A stretch of 64,000 bases of DNA from Rhizomicrobium sp. (GTDB lineage: Bacteria; Pseudomonadota; Alphaproteobacteria; Micropepsales; Micropepsaceae). A model generated the notes under the pieces. The model did not search any database, was not told the DNA's origin, and saw only the letters and a program-made list of their open reading frames with translations. Of this stretch, positions 35,860-43,634 are shown piece after piece. The first letter of the stretch is position 1. Each line of letters opens with the position of its first letter. The translations under genes were made by a program, and so were the position numbers. Where the stretch lies: assembly GCA_037200385.1 (NCBI GenBank), contig JBBCGL010000001.1:2991418-3055417 (forward strand), given 5' to 3'.

Positions 35860-37059
35860 CTAATCGGAGAACCATCTCCCATCCGTCATCACGAAGGCGG
35901 GGTTCGCGAGCACATCGAGATCCGCCACGGGATCGCCGCCCACCGCGACGAGATCGGCGACGAACCCCTCCGCGACGCGGCCCAGCGTGTCCGCCCGCCG
36001 CAGCACAGCGGCATTCACCGCGGTCGCGGCCGTCAGCGCCTCTTCGTTCGTCATCCCCAGCCGCGCCATCGCGCGCAGCTCGTCCAGATTGGTGCCGTGC
36101 GCGAAGACGCCGACATCGCTGCCGCAGCCGATGGTCACGCCCGCATCGCGTGCCGCGGCAAAGGCGCGTGCGGCCTCCGCCATGCGCGGCGATGGTGGAC
36201 CGCCCGGCGTATATTCGCCGCGGTAGAGGCTGATCGCCTGCGCCGCCATCAGGGTCGGGAAATACGCGATGCCCTTGAGCCGCATCAGCGCGAAGGTCGC
36301 GGGGCTGCCGCCATAGCCGTGCTCGATGCTGTCGACGCCCGCCAGGATCGAGCGGCGCATGCCTTCGTCCGAGGTCGCGTGACTGGCCACCGGCCGCCCG
36401 AGGGAATGGGCCGTGTCGCAAGCCGCGCGCAGCTCGTCGATCGAGAAGGTCGGCACCGTCTCGCCCCGTGGCCCGGCGCCGTAGTCGGCATAGAGCTTGA
36501 TCCAGTCCGCGCCATGCGCCGCCTGGTGGCGCACGGCGCGCACCACTTGGTCGATGCCGCTCGCTTCTTCGGCGCCTTGCGGGAAGCAGCAATCGGGCCG
36601 GTAATTCCGCCGTGCCGGACCGTAGGAGCCGGTCGCCACGACGGCCGGGCCGGCGACGAACAGGCGCGGCCCCGGCGTCACGCCGTCCGCGATGGCGCGC
36701 TTGAGCGCGACATCGGCATAGCCCGCACCCTCGGTCCCCAGATCACGCAGCGTGGTGAAGCCGGCCGCCAGCGTGGCGCGCGCGTGGTTCACCGCCCGCA
36801 CGGTGCGATAGGCCTCGGCCTCTTTCAGAACCTGGTCGTCCCAGGACCTCTCATTGTAGGGATGGAGAAACAGATGTGAATGCAGGTCCATCAGGCCCGG
36901 CAGCAAGGTGCAGCCCGGCAGCTCGACGTCCTGCGCCGCCGCGCCCAGTTCGCTCCGCGGCGCGATCCTCGCGATGTGCGTCCCGTCGATGAGGACCGAC
37001 AGCCCCACGCGCACGCCGTCACCGGCGCTCCAGACGCGGGCGGGATGCAGCGCGATCAT
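35860..37059 (-). CDS. Amidohydrolase (imidazolonepropionase/prolidase-like)
   Basis: The 399-residue protein shows the binuclear amidohydrolase pattern: LMDLHSHLFLHP (HxH), the Lys in WIKLYADYG, His in PVASHATSDEGM, His in DSIEHGYGG and Asp in IGCGSDVGVF. It should hydrolyse a C-N bond, perhaps of a dipeptide or cyclic amide. Its ATG overlaps the VapC stop as ATGA, so translation is coupled to the toxin gene, an odd arrangement. Confidence 0.9.
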   Translation of the reverse strand: MIALHPARVWSAGDGVRVGLSVLIDGTHIARIAPRSELGAAAQDVELPGCTLLPGLMDLHSHLFLHPYNERSWDDQVLKEAEAYRTVRAVNHARATLAAGFTTLRDLGTEGAGYADVALKRAIADGVTPGPRLFVAGPAVVATGSYGPARRNYRPDCCFPQGAEEASGIDQVVRAVRHQAAHGADWIKLYADYGAGPRGETVPTFSIDELRAACDTAHSLGRPVASHATSDEGMRRSILAGVDSIEHGYGGSPATFALMRLKGIAYFPTLMAAQAISLYRGEYTPGGPPSPRMAEAARAFAAARDAGVTIGCGSDVGVFAHGTNLDELRAMARLGMTNEEALTAATAVNAAVLRRADTLGRVAEGFVADLVAVGGDPVADLDVLANPAFVMTDGRWFSD

Positions 37060-37439
37060 GTTTCGCGCCAGGCCAGCGGATGCGCCGCCAAGGCGCGGTC
37101 CACCGTCACAAGACGAAGACCCTCGACCTGACACTGCGCGAGCAGGAGGCGATCGAAGGGGTCGCGCGTTGGCGGCTCAGGCTGGGCAAGCGCGAGCGCA
37201 TGATCCGCCGAGATGTCGATGACGGAAAAGCGGGCGCGCTCGAGAAAGCCCGGAAAGGCATCGAGCGGCCGGGTGAGCGGCAGTTTGCCGAGGCGTACCT
37301 TGATCGCGATCTCCCAAAGACTGGCGACGCTGGCAAACAACGCATTGTCGGCGTCCATCATGGCTTTCATCAAACGACCGGGGAGCACTGTCCGCTCGGC
37401 CAGCGCGATCAGGATATGCGTATCGGCAAGGAGCCTCAT
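37056..37439 (-). CDS. VapC-type PIN toxin
   Basis: The 127-residue protein has PIN acids Asp6 (LLADTHILIAL), Glu in SLWEIAIKVRLGKLPL, Asp in RDPFDRLLLAQC and Asp in TVDRAL. It matches the common VapC subgroup with LWEIAIK. It overlaps its antitoxin gene by 4 bp (ATGA) and the amidohydrolase gene by 4 bp. Confidence 0.9.
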   Translation of the reverse strand: MRLLADTHILIALAERTVLPGRLMKAMMDADNALFASVASLWEIAIKVRLGKLPLTRPLDAFPGFLERARFSVIDISADHALALAQPEPPTRDPFDRLLLAQCQVEGLRLVTVDRALAAHPLAWRET

Positions 37440-37702
37440 TTCTCCGGCAACGGCCGCAGAAGGATGTCTTCGGGAAGCGGGTCGTCGAAATCGCGCGGAA
37501 CGTCGCCGAAGAAGCCGTCGATGCCTTGTTCGGTGAGGTACCTGTGACCGGCTTCCAGATCCAGCCCGCCGCGCTTGCCCAGCGGCGCGATGACGAAGGC
37601 CGGCTTGCCGTTCCGCGTGACTGTGATCGTCTCGCCATTCTCGGCCGCGCGGCCGAGCTCGGTGAAGCGGTTTTTGGCGTCCTTGATCGAGACGGTCGTC
37701 AT
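37436..37702 (-). CDS. Phd/YefM-type antitoxin of the VapC module
   Basis: The 88-residue protein begins TTVSIKDAKNRFTELGRAAE, the Phd/YefM DNA-binding fold, with GETITVTRNGKPAFVIAPL following. The C-terminal acidic segment (VPRDFDDPLPEDILLRPLPE) probably fills the toxin groove. The predicted promoter puts the transcription start at the A of its ATG, so the mRNA may be leaderless. Confidence 0.88.
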   Translation of the reverse strand: MTTVSIKDAKNRFTELGRAAENGETITVTRNGKPAFVIAPLGKRGGLDLEAGHRYLTEQGIDGFFGDVPRDFDDPLPEDILLRPLPEK

Positions 37703-37708
37703 GGCAAA

Positions 37709-37737
37709 AAAGTAGCTACCGGTAGCTACCGTGTCAA
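37709..37737 (-). promoter_or_regulatory. Leaderless promoter with 18-bp palindromic operator
   Basis: On the minus strand TTGACA (37737-37732), 17 bp and TACTTT (37714-37709) make a good promoter whose start falls on the antitoxin ATG (37702). The spacer and first bases of the -10 are a perfect 18-bp palindrome, GTAGCTACCGGTAGCTAC (37712-37729), so a bound antitoxin would exclude RNA polymerase. Confidence 0.6.
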
Positions 37738-38612
37738 GACAACCGATATTTATCGCCGTCGCGCAGCACCTTTCCCTCGCGGTCCAGCTTGATCAGGTGC
37801 GCCAGGACCGAACGCGAGGCGGCGGGATGCAGCCGTACATCGACGTCGGCATAGATGCGCGCGACCATCGCGGGAATGGTGTCGAGGCCGGCCGTGATCG
37901 CGGCCAGGACCTGGCGCTCGCGGTCCATGCGGTGCTCGCGATAGGCGGCGAGGAAGGGCTTGGGCGCGGCGATCGGCGCGCCATGGGTGGGATAGAGCAC
38001 GCGGTCGTCGCGGCGTTCGAGCTTCTCGACGCTCGCGATGTAGTCCGCCATGTCGCCGTCGGGCGGCGTCACCACCGTGGTCGACCAGCCCATGATGTGG
38101 TCGCCGGTGAACAGCGCCCGCTCTTCGCGCAGCGCAAAGCACATGTGGTTGGAGGTGTGCCCTGGCGTGTGGACGCATTCGAAGCTGAAGTCCTTGCCGG
38201 CGAGCAGCTGGCCGTCGGTCACCCGCTCGTCCGGCATGAAATCCAGGTCGCCGCCGGCCTCGAGCTTGGGACCGTCCTGGCGTCCCGCATTGTGCGGCCC
38301 GAAGGCATAGGTCTTGGCGCCCGACCACGCCTTCAGCGGCCTTGCGGCCGGCGAGTGGTCGCTGTGGCAATGGGTGACGAGGATATGCGTGACGCGGCGT
38401 CCGGCCAGCGCCCGCTTCAGGGCTTCGACGTGCTCGGGCAGGTCGGGACCCGGATCGATCACCGCGACCTCGTCGCCGCCCACGATGTAGACGCCCGTGC
38501 CCATGAAGGTGAACGGCCCGGGATTGTTCGCGACGATGCGCGAGACCAGCGGCGTGACGCGCACCTCCTCGCCATAGCGAGGCTCGAATTCGCGGATGAA
38601 GGGGATGGCCAT
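37734..38612 (-). CDS. MBL-fold metallo-hydrolase (LACTB2/glyoxalase-II-like)
   Basis: The 292-residue protein has the beta-lactamase-fold zinc motif HCHSDHS (81-87), then His in VHTPGHTSNHMC, Asp in LFTGDHIMGW and His in LYPTHGAPI. A C-terminal winged-helix-like tail (DVRLHPAASRSVLAHLIKLD) matches the LACTB2 group, whose members are ribonucleases or thioester hydrolases. Function is not resolved. The membrane-protein gene lies 10 bp upstream. Confidence 0.88.
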   Translation of the reverse strand: MAIPFIREFEPRYGEEVRVTPLVSRIVANNPGPFTFMGTGVYIVGGDEVAVIDPGPDLPEHVEALKRALAGRRVTHILVTHCHSDHSPAARPLKAWSGAKTYAFGPHNAGRQDGPKLEAGGDLDFMPDERVTDGQLLAGKDFSFECVHTPGHTSNHMCFALREERALFTGDHIMGWSTTVVTPPDGDMADYIASVEKLERRDDRVLYPTHGAPIAAPKPFLAAYREHRMDRERQVLAAITAGLDTIPAMVARIYADVDVRLHPAASRSVLAHLIKLDREGKVLRDGDKYRLS

Positions 38613-38622
38613 GCCGGACGTC

Positions 38623-38949
38623 CTAGCTGTTGCCGTCCGTGCCGTCGGGCGGGCGGGTCATGATGCGCTGCTTGCGCAGGATCGCCGCCGGATGCGAACG
38701 GTGCACGATCCGGCCGATCTTCTTGGGGGCGCGACGGGCGAAATGCTCGAGCATGTAGGACAGCCAGCGCACGCGGTGGCGGGCACGCTGGATCGCGCGC
38801 CGCATGGTGCGCGAATGGTGGATCAGGATCGCCAGTCCCGCCATCAGCGGCAGCAGGCCGATCAGCGGAATCGGGATCGGCATGGGGGTCAGCAGCGCGC
38901 CGATCACCGTCAGGACCCAACCCGCCGCGAGAATGAGGATTTTGCGCAA
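38623..38949 (-). CDS. Small membrane protein of unknown function
   Basis: The 108-residue protein has two adjacent hydrophobic segments (ILILAAGWVLTVIGALL and IPLIGLLPLMAGLAILI) and a strongly basic C-terminus. The Pro-rich hairpin resembles PGPGW-type small membrane proteins. The frame begins with TTG at 38949. It lies 10 bp upstream of the MBL gene and is probably co-transcribed. Confidence 0.65.
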   Translation of the reverse strand: MRKILILAAGWVLTVIGALLTPMPIPIPLIGLLPLMAGLAILIHHSRTMRRAIQRARHRVRWLSYMLEHFARRAPKKIGRIVHRSHPAAILRKQRIMTRPPDGTDGNS

Positions 38950-39105
38950 AACCTGTTCCGATGCGCGGCACGCGCCGCGCTGTGTCAGTCCCGCCTATGA
39001 TAATGCGGGCGGGACGGAAAAGGAACGCCGCGGCTTTCCGCTGCGGCGTGTTTGACGCCCCCGGCTGGCCTGCCTAGCGTCCACGCAAAACACCGGGAGG
39101 CGATC

Positions 39106-39717
39106 ATGAAGCTCTACAATTCCATCGGACCCAATCCGCGCGTCGTGCGCATGTTCATGGCGGAGAAGGGCATCGCGCTTCCCCTGGAGGAGGTGAACCT
39201 GATGGCGGGCGAGAACCGCCGGGAGCCGCATCTGGCGCGCAATCCGCACGGCCAGATGCCGTGCCTCGAACTGGACTGCGGGTCCTATCTCTCCGAGATC
39301 GTTCCGATCTGCGAATATCTCGAAGACAAGAGCCCGACGCCCGCCCTTATCGGCAGCACGCCCGAGGAGAAGGCCGAGACGCGGATGTGGACCCGGCGCA
39401 TCGACCTCAACATCTGCGAGCCGCTGGCCAACGGCTTTCGCTACAGCCAGGGGCTGCCGCTGTTCCAGAACCGCGTCGTGACGGTGCCGGAGGCGGCCGA
39501 CGGTCTCAAGCGCGTCGCGCAGGATCGCCTCAAATGGCTCGATGGCCAGATGGCGGGCAAGGATTTCGTCGCGGGCAGCCGCTTCACGCTGGCCGACGTG
39601 CTGCTCTATTGCTTCCTCGATTTCGGCGGCCAGGTGGGGCAGCCGCTCAATCCGGAATTCCGCAATCTCACCGCCTGGTTCGTCCGGGTGAAGGACCGCC
39701 CGTCCGCCAAGGCCTGA
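39106..39717 (+). CDS. Glutathione S-transferase family protein
   Basis: The 203-residue protein has an N-terminal thioredoxin-like domain (MKLYNSIGPNPRVVRMFMAE, then NPHGQMPCLELDCGSYLSEI with the cis-Pro and the ES/SE glutathione-contact position) and an all-helical C-terminal domain (FTLADVLLYCFLDFGG). GGGAGG lies 5 bp before the ATG. Substrate unknown. Confidence 0.9.
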   Translation: MKLYNSIGPNPRVVRMFMAEKGIALPLEEVNLMAGENRREPHLARNPHGQMPCLELDCGSYLSEIVPICEYLEDKSPTPALIGSTPEEKAETRMWTRRIDLNICEPLANGFRYSQGLPLFQNRVVTVPEAADGLKRVAQDRLKWLDGQMAGKDFVAGSRFTLADVLLYCFLDFGGQVGQPLNPEFRNLTAWFVRVKDRPSAKA

Positions 39718-39737
39718 GGTTCCGGGCGGGAACCGGC

Positions 39738-39789
39738 GTTAAGCATGGCCGGAGAATCCGCCACAAAACAGCGGCGGGACATGCTTAAC
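39738..39789. repeat. Inverted repeat between GST and membrane-protein genes
   Basis: GTTAAGCATG (39738-39747) and CATGCTTAAC (39780-39789) are a perfect 10-bp inverted repeat around a second CCGCC/GGCGG pairing. It ends 8 bp before the next start codon. It may be a terminator, a leader structure or a regulator site. Confidence 0.45.
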
Positions 39790-39797
39790 ATTCCGGC

Positions 39798-40400
39798 ATG
39801 GAAAACGCGGACCATAGCGGCGGTCATCTCGCGCGCAATGTCTGGCTGGCATGCCTGACGCTGGTTCTGGGCCCGTCGCTGCTGGCCTGGAGCGTGCGCG
39901 GCGTCGCGCTGGCGGCACGATGCGCGCCCGGCCCCGATGTCTGCCGCGGCCTGGCGCTCGGCGGCGGCCTGCGCGACGCGCTCGATCTCGCCTGGATCGT
40001 CAATGGCGACACGATGGTGCTGGTCGGCGTCGCCTTGCTTGCGGCGATCGCGTGCCTGTTCGCGCATCGTCCGCTGCTAGCTGCGTTCACGCTGCTGCTC
40101 CTGCCGCTGGCGGGCCTCATGCTGCCGATGGCGGTGGTGCACAGCGCGCTCTATCCCGGCTGCTCGGTCAGCGAGGCGGGCATCGGCGACTGCACGCTGT
40201 GGGGGGCGCAGATGGGAATGAGCTTCCACACCGCGGCGAGCGTGCCCTGGCTGATCTACGGCTTCGTGCCGTATTCCTTCGCGCTGGCCTTGATGCTGGG
40301 TGCCATCGGCTGGTTCCTGCTGCGCGTCCGGCCGGCGGCAGGACATGCGACGGCCAACCCGCACCGCTTCCCGGACGAGCGCTTCACGCATCGCGACTGA
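39798..40400 (+). CDS. Membrane protein of unknown function
   Basis: The 200-residue protein has four to five hydrophobic segments (about 14-34, 74-90, 93-113, 145-174). Four Cys lie in the loops (ARCAPGPDVCRG, YPGCSVSEAGIGDCTLWG), suggesting disulfides on the periplasmic side. No family recognised. It follows the GST gene after 80 bp containing a strong inverted repeat. Confidence 0.65.
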   Translation: MENADHSGGHLARNVWLACLTLVLGPSLLAWSVRGVALAARCAPGPDVCRGLALGGGLRDALDLAWIVNGDTMVLVGVALLAAIACLFAHRPLLAAFTLLLLPLAGLMLPMAVVHSALYPGCSVSEAGIGDCTLWGAQMGMSFHTAASVPWLIYGFVPYSFALALMLGAIGWFLLRVRPAAGHATANPHRFPDERFTHRD

Positions 40401-40405
40401 GCCGT

Positions 40406-40762
40406 TCAGGCGATATAAGGCCGCGAGTCCAGCGCCGCGAGCAGGCCGCGGATGGTGCGGTAGAGGAAATAGACGAAGGCCGCGGCGATCACCAGGAAGC
40501 CGACGAAGAACAGCCAGGTCGTCGCCCAGCCCACGACATAGAGCGCGAACCAGATCCAGAACGTCTCGATCGCGTTGTTGAAATGCGTCTCCCAGACGGT
40601 GCCCCGCGCCTCGTCCCGCTTGATATAAGCGAGGATGACGCCGACCAGACCGGCGGCGCCGAAGGTCACTGCGCCGGCGAGATAGAGTCCGTAGACGATG
40701 ATCACCAGTGTGCGCGTCTCGGTAATCGGCGGCGCGACGATCGGAGGCTGGACGTCGGTCAT
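40406..40762 (-). CDS. DUF4870-like small membrane protein
   Basis: The 118-residue protein has three membrane helices (about 20-45, 67-88, 90-108) with IIVYGLYLAGAVTFGAAGLV followed by ILAYIKRDEARGTVWETHF, the pattern of DUF4870/Tic20-like proteins. Function unknown. ATG 40762 was preferred to a longer frame starting at 40891 because it begins just before the family region. Confidence 0.75.
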   Translation of the reverse strand: MTDVQPPIVAPPITETRTLVIIVYGLYLAGAVTFGAAGLVGVILAYIKRDEARGTVWETHFNNAIETFWIWFALYVVGWATTWLFFVGFLVIAAAFVYFLYRTIRGLLAALDSRPYIA

Positions 40763-41000
40763 GCGGCTCTCCCGGAGACTGCTTGTCAGATGGGGATCGG
40801 CGGGTTGGCCGCCAAGGAAATCGCCCACGCCCTCCGACACGATTGATGATAACGCAGCGGCGCATGATGCGTTCCGCCATCGCTCCGTCATCGCTGCGTG
40901 TCAGCGAAAAGATCGATGGCAGCGCGCTTTCCGCGCGCTTCGCCGTTCTCGTGCGGCGGCAAATGGTCTAGGCTCCGGCCAACTTCAGGAGGATCATTTC

Positions 41001-41678
41001 ATGCTCGGATTGCACAAGCTCGCCACTCGGTTCGCACTCGGCGCGGCACTCGCCGCGGCCGCAACATTCCTGCCGGCCCAGGCCTCGGACCAGACCGAAT
41101 TGCTGTCGCGCGCCGATCGCACCGTCAGCCACCTGCGCAGCGACCCCGCCTTCGCGCAGGCCGCGCGCACGATCCATTCCGCCCGCGCCGTGCTGATCGT
41201 GCCGCGCCTGGTCAAGGGCGGCTTCATCTTCGGCGCCGAGGGCGGCGACGGCGTGCTGCTCAAGCGCAGCGGCCGCAGCTGGAGTTCGCCGGCGTTCTTC
41301 ACGCTGGCCTCGGCGTCGTTCGGATTGCAGATCGGCCTGCAGCAGGCGGAGCTGGTGATGATCATCATGACCGAGCGCGGCCTGCGCGGCATCCAGCAGG
41401 GCGAGACCAAGCTCGGCGCCGGCGCCGGCCTCACCGTCGTGACGCTGAGCTCGGCCGCGGAAGGCGCCACCACGGTGCGCGGCGGCGACATCATCGTGTG
41501 GAGCTCGGGCACCGGTGCCTATGGCGGCCTGACTTTCAACGGCTCGGTGGTGAAGGCGGACGAGGACCGCAACGCCGATTTCTACGGCCGCGACGCCAGC
41601 GTCTCGGGCATTCTCGCCAACCGCTTCAAGAATCGCGCGACGGCGCCGCTGCAGCGCAATCTCGCTTCGGTGTGGTGA
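41001..41678 (+). CDS. SYLF/YSC84 domain lipid-binding protein, exported
   Basis: The 225-residue protein has a signal peptide (cleavage near AQASDQ) and a SYLF domain: AVLIVPRLVKGGFIFGAEGG, FFTLASASFGLQIGLQQAEL and GGLTFNGSVVKADEDRNADF. SYLF proteins bind phosphoinositides in eukaryotes; bacterial exported forms are of unknown role. AGGAGG lies 8 bp upstream. The next exported gene follows after 7 bp. Confidence 0.9.
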   Translation: MLGLHKLATRFALGAALAAAATFLPAQASDQTELLSRADRTVSHLRSDPAFAQAARTIHSARAVLIVPRLVKGGFIFGAEGGDGVLLKRSGRSWSSPAFFTLASASFGLQIGLQQAELVMIIMTERGLRGIQQGETKLGAGAGLTVVTLSSAAEGATTVRGGDIIVWSSGTGAYGGLTFNGSVVKADEDRNADFYGRDASVSGILANRFKNRATAPLQRNLASVW

Positions 41679-41685
41679 GGTGCAC

Positions 41686-42078
41686 ATGAAACGCGATGTC
41701 CTGACCGGCGCCGCGCTGGCGGCGCTGCTGCTGGCGCCGCTGCCGGTCCTGGCAGCCGATCCCGCGGGCGAGATCGTGACGGCCTCGACTCATGCCGATC
41801 TCGCGGCCAAGGCCGGCGATCTCGCGGGGACGCAGATGCATCTGCATCATGCGCTCAACTGCCTGGTCGGTCCGGGCGGGGCGGGCTTCGACGCCAAGAG
41901 CCTCAACCCTTGCGCCAATGCCGGCGCCGGCGCGATCCCCGATACGGCGGACGCGGGCAAGAAAGCGACGCTGGAAGCCGCGGCCGACACCGCACGGGCC
42001 GGCCTCGCCGCGCCCGACCTGGCGACGGCGCACAAAAAGGCGTCCGACGCCGCGGCGACGCTGATGGCGATCAAATAG
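41686..42078 (+). CDS. Small exported protein of unknown function
   Basis: The 130-residue product has a signal peptide (cleavage near VLAADP). The mature part is helical with THADLAAKAGDLAGTQMHLH and two Cys (ALNCLVG, LNPCANAG) typical of a small conserved proteobacterial periplasmic family without a name. It is co-transcribed with the SYLF gene and ends at a strong terminator stem. Confidence 0.65.
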   Translation: MKRDVLTGAALAALLLAPLPVLAADPAGEIVTASTHADLAAKAGDLAGTQMHLHHALNCLVGPGGAGFDAKSLNPCANAGAGAIPDTADAGKKATLEAAADTARAGLAAPDLATAHKKASDAAATLMAIK

Positions 42079-42108
42079 ATCGGCGGCCCTCGCGCGAGCG
42101 ACAAACCA

Positions 42109-42138
42109 TTCGGGGAGGGATGCCCATCCCTCCCCGAA
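42109..42138. terminator. Bidirectional stem-loop terminator
   Basis: TTCGGGGAGGGATG and CATCCCTCCCCGAA form a perfect 14-bp inverted repeat with only two bases between. It lies between convergent genes ending at 42078 and 42156 and is followed by a short T-containing run on the plus strand (CGTTTCTC). Confidence 0.65.
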
Positions 42139-42155
42139 ATCGTTTCTCGCCGTCT

Positions 42156-42707
42156 TCAGCCGCCGCCATTCAGCGCGCCGCTGTTCAGCAGCACCGTGAA
42201 CAGCCGGCGCAGGTTCTGCGCCTGCGGTTCCAGCGCCGCGATATATTCCGGCGCGCGATTGAGATCGGGCATGGCCCGCAGGCCGCCCGGCAATTCGAGG
42301 ATCCAGCCTTTCGCCAGCAGCTTGGCCACCTTGCGCCGCACCGTCTCGCGCGGCAGGCCCGTCGCGCGCGCTAGCGCCATCCGGCTGATCAGCAACGCAT
42401 GCTCCGGCGGGATCGTGGTCTTGTAGCTGCCGTAGATCTCGCGCAGCTTGGGATCGCTCATCACCTTCTCCGAATTGCGGTTGGAGATGGTCATGAAGAG
42501 GATCGCCGCTTCGTAGTCGTGATCGAACACCTCGCTGACGCCTTCGGCGGAGCGCAGGATGAACTCCGAGACGAAATGCGCGACCAGGCGCGAATGGGGG
42601 TGGTCGCGCACCGAGGGGCCGGGCTCGGCCAGACCCCCGGGCGGAACCGCGCGCGGCAGGGGCGCCGCAACGGCACCGGGATCACGCTTCTTGCTCGCCT
42701 CGGCCAT
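42156..42707 (-). CDS. Winged-helix regulator, paralog A
   Basis: The 183-residue protein has a Pro/Ala-rich N-terminal tail, then a helical region FVSEFILRSAEGVSEVFDHD and a winged helix (LISRMALARATGLPRETVRR, then KLLAKGWILELPGGL). The C-terminal helix ends QNLRRLFTVLLNSG. The neighbouring gene at 42799-43242 shares this order of segments. ATG 42707 has AGGA at 6 bp; the frame continues to 42770. Confidence 0.75.
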   Translation of the reverse strand: MAEASKKRDPGAVAAPLPRAVPPGGLAEPGPSVRDHPHSRLVAHFVSEFILRSAEGVSEVFDHDYEAAILFMTISNRNSEKVMSDPKLREIYGSYKTTIPPEHALLISRMALARATGLPRETVRRKVAKLLAKGWILELPGGLRAMPDLNRAPEYIAALEPQAQNLRRLFTVLLNSGALNGGG

Positions 42708-42798
42708 AGGGGGTCCTTTCGCTCCCGGTGGCTGAGTCGCATCGCGGGGCATGGCCGACTCCGCGGCCACCCCGGAGTCTAAGCCTACCAGCCGCGCT

Positions 42799-43242
42799 CT
42801 AGTCCAGAGCTACGCCCAGCGCCTTCAGGTTGTGGAACAGGGTGCGGAGCTGCTGCAGATTGAAGGCCTGCAGGGCCGCGTTGTCGCCGAGCCCCAGCGG
42901 ATTGTCCGGCATGAACACCAAGCCGTCCGGCCGCGCCGCCAGCACCTGGCGCGCAATCAGACCGGCGACCCGGCGGCGCACCGTCTCCAACGGGATGTTG
43001 AGCGCGCGGCTGACCGCATTGCGGCTGATCCCGATATGCGCCGGCGTCCGCCGTGCCCCGAGAGCCGTGTCGCCGGGACCGGCTGCGAGATTGGCATTCG
43101 AGACGGCGGTGACGATCAGCAGATCGACGAGGTCGATGGGAATCGTCCGCAGCACTTCGCCGACCAGGCTCAAGATATAGGCGGTCGCAAGCCGGGCGGC
43201 TGTAGCCACCGCGTCGTCCTTTACGCCATCAACATGCGCCAT
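42799..43242 (-). CDS. Winged-helix regulator, paralog B
   Basis: The 147-residue protein parallels the downstream gene: a helical region (ATAYILSLVGEVLRTIPIDL), a winged helix (GISRNAVSRALNIPLETVRR, then GLIARQVLAARPDGLVFMP) and the same C-terminal helix (NLQQLRTLFHNLKALG). The two genes lie 91 bp apart in the same orientation, a likely tandem duplication. A CCCAAAATGGGTA palindrome lies 97 bp upstream. Targets unknown. Confidence 0.75.
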   Translation of the reverse strand: MAHVDGVKDDAVATAARLATAYILSLVGEVLRTIPIDLVDLLIVTAVSNANLAAGPGDTALGARRTPAHIGISRNAVSRALNIPLETVRRRVAGLIARQVLAARPDGLVFMPDNPLGLGDNAALQAFNLQQLRTLFHNLKALGVALD

Positions 43243-43338
43243 GTGTCCCCCTCGCAGCAAACGCCAAGCGGTGCGATACAAGCGAAAGCTGCGCTGCCTC
43301 GCTAGCAAGTGTCTCCGGTTGTCACCAGATCGGGCACG

Positions 43339-43351
43339 CCCAAAATGGGTA
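43339..43351. promoter_or_regulatory. Second CCCAAAATGGGTA palindrome
   Basis: The 13-mer is identical to that at 1874-1886, including the TA after the palindrome. Both lie 85-100 bp upstream of minus-strand start codons. It is probably a regulator-binding site in the promoter of the winged-helix gene at 43242. Confidence 0.4.
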
Positions 43352-43485
43352 TCACGGCGCTTCCCGCGACGTTCGGCGCGGTTGCACCCGGGCGGCCTAC
43401 CCATCATGTGCAGCGACGGAACTTTGGAATGCGGGAGCGGTTTGCGCGCTGGCGCGTTCAAAAAAGACAGGCTGGGATGGAAAGC

Positions 43486-43632
43486 ATGGCGGCATACGAA
43501 AACAGACGGCCGTACCGGACGGATGCCCGCGTCCGCCCGAGCTGGCTGCCGCACCCGGCGGTGGTGGCGTTCATCATGGCGCTATGGGCGACAGCCGGCA
43601 TCTTGCAGTTCGGGCACGTCCTGCCGCACTAA
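43486..43632 (+). CDS. Small single-helix membrane protein
   Basis: The 48-residue protein has a basic N-terminus (ENRRPYRTDARVRPSW) and one membrane helix (PAVVAFIMALWATAGILQFG). ATG codons at 43477 and 43486 are possible starts. It is divergent from the winged-helix gene and ends 2 bp before the WYL regulator stop. Unknown role. Confidence 0.45.
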   Translation: MAAYENRRPYRTDARVRPSWLPHPAVVAFIMALWATAGILQFGHVLPH

Positions 43633-43634
43633 GG

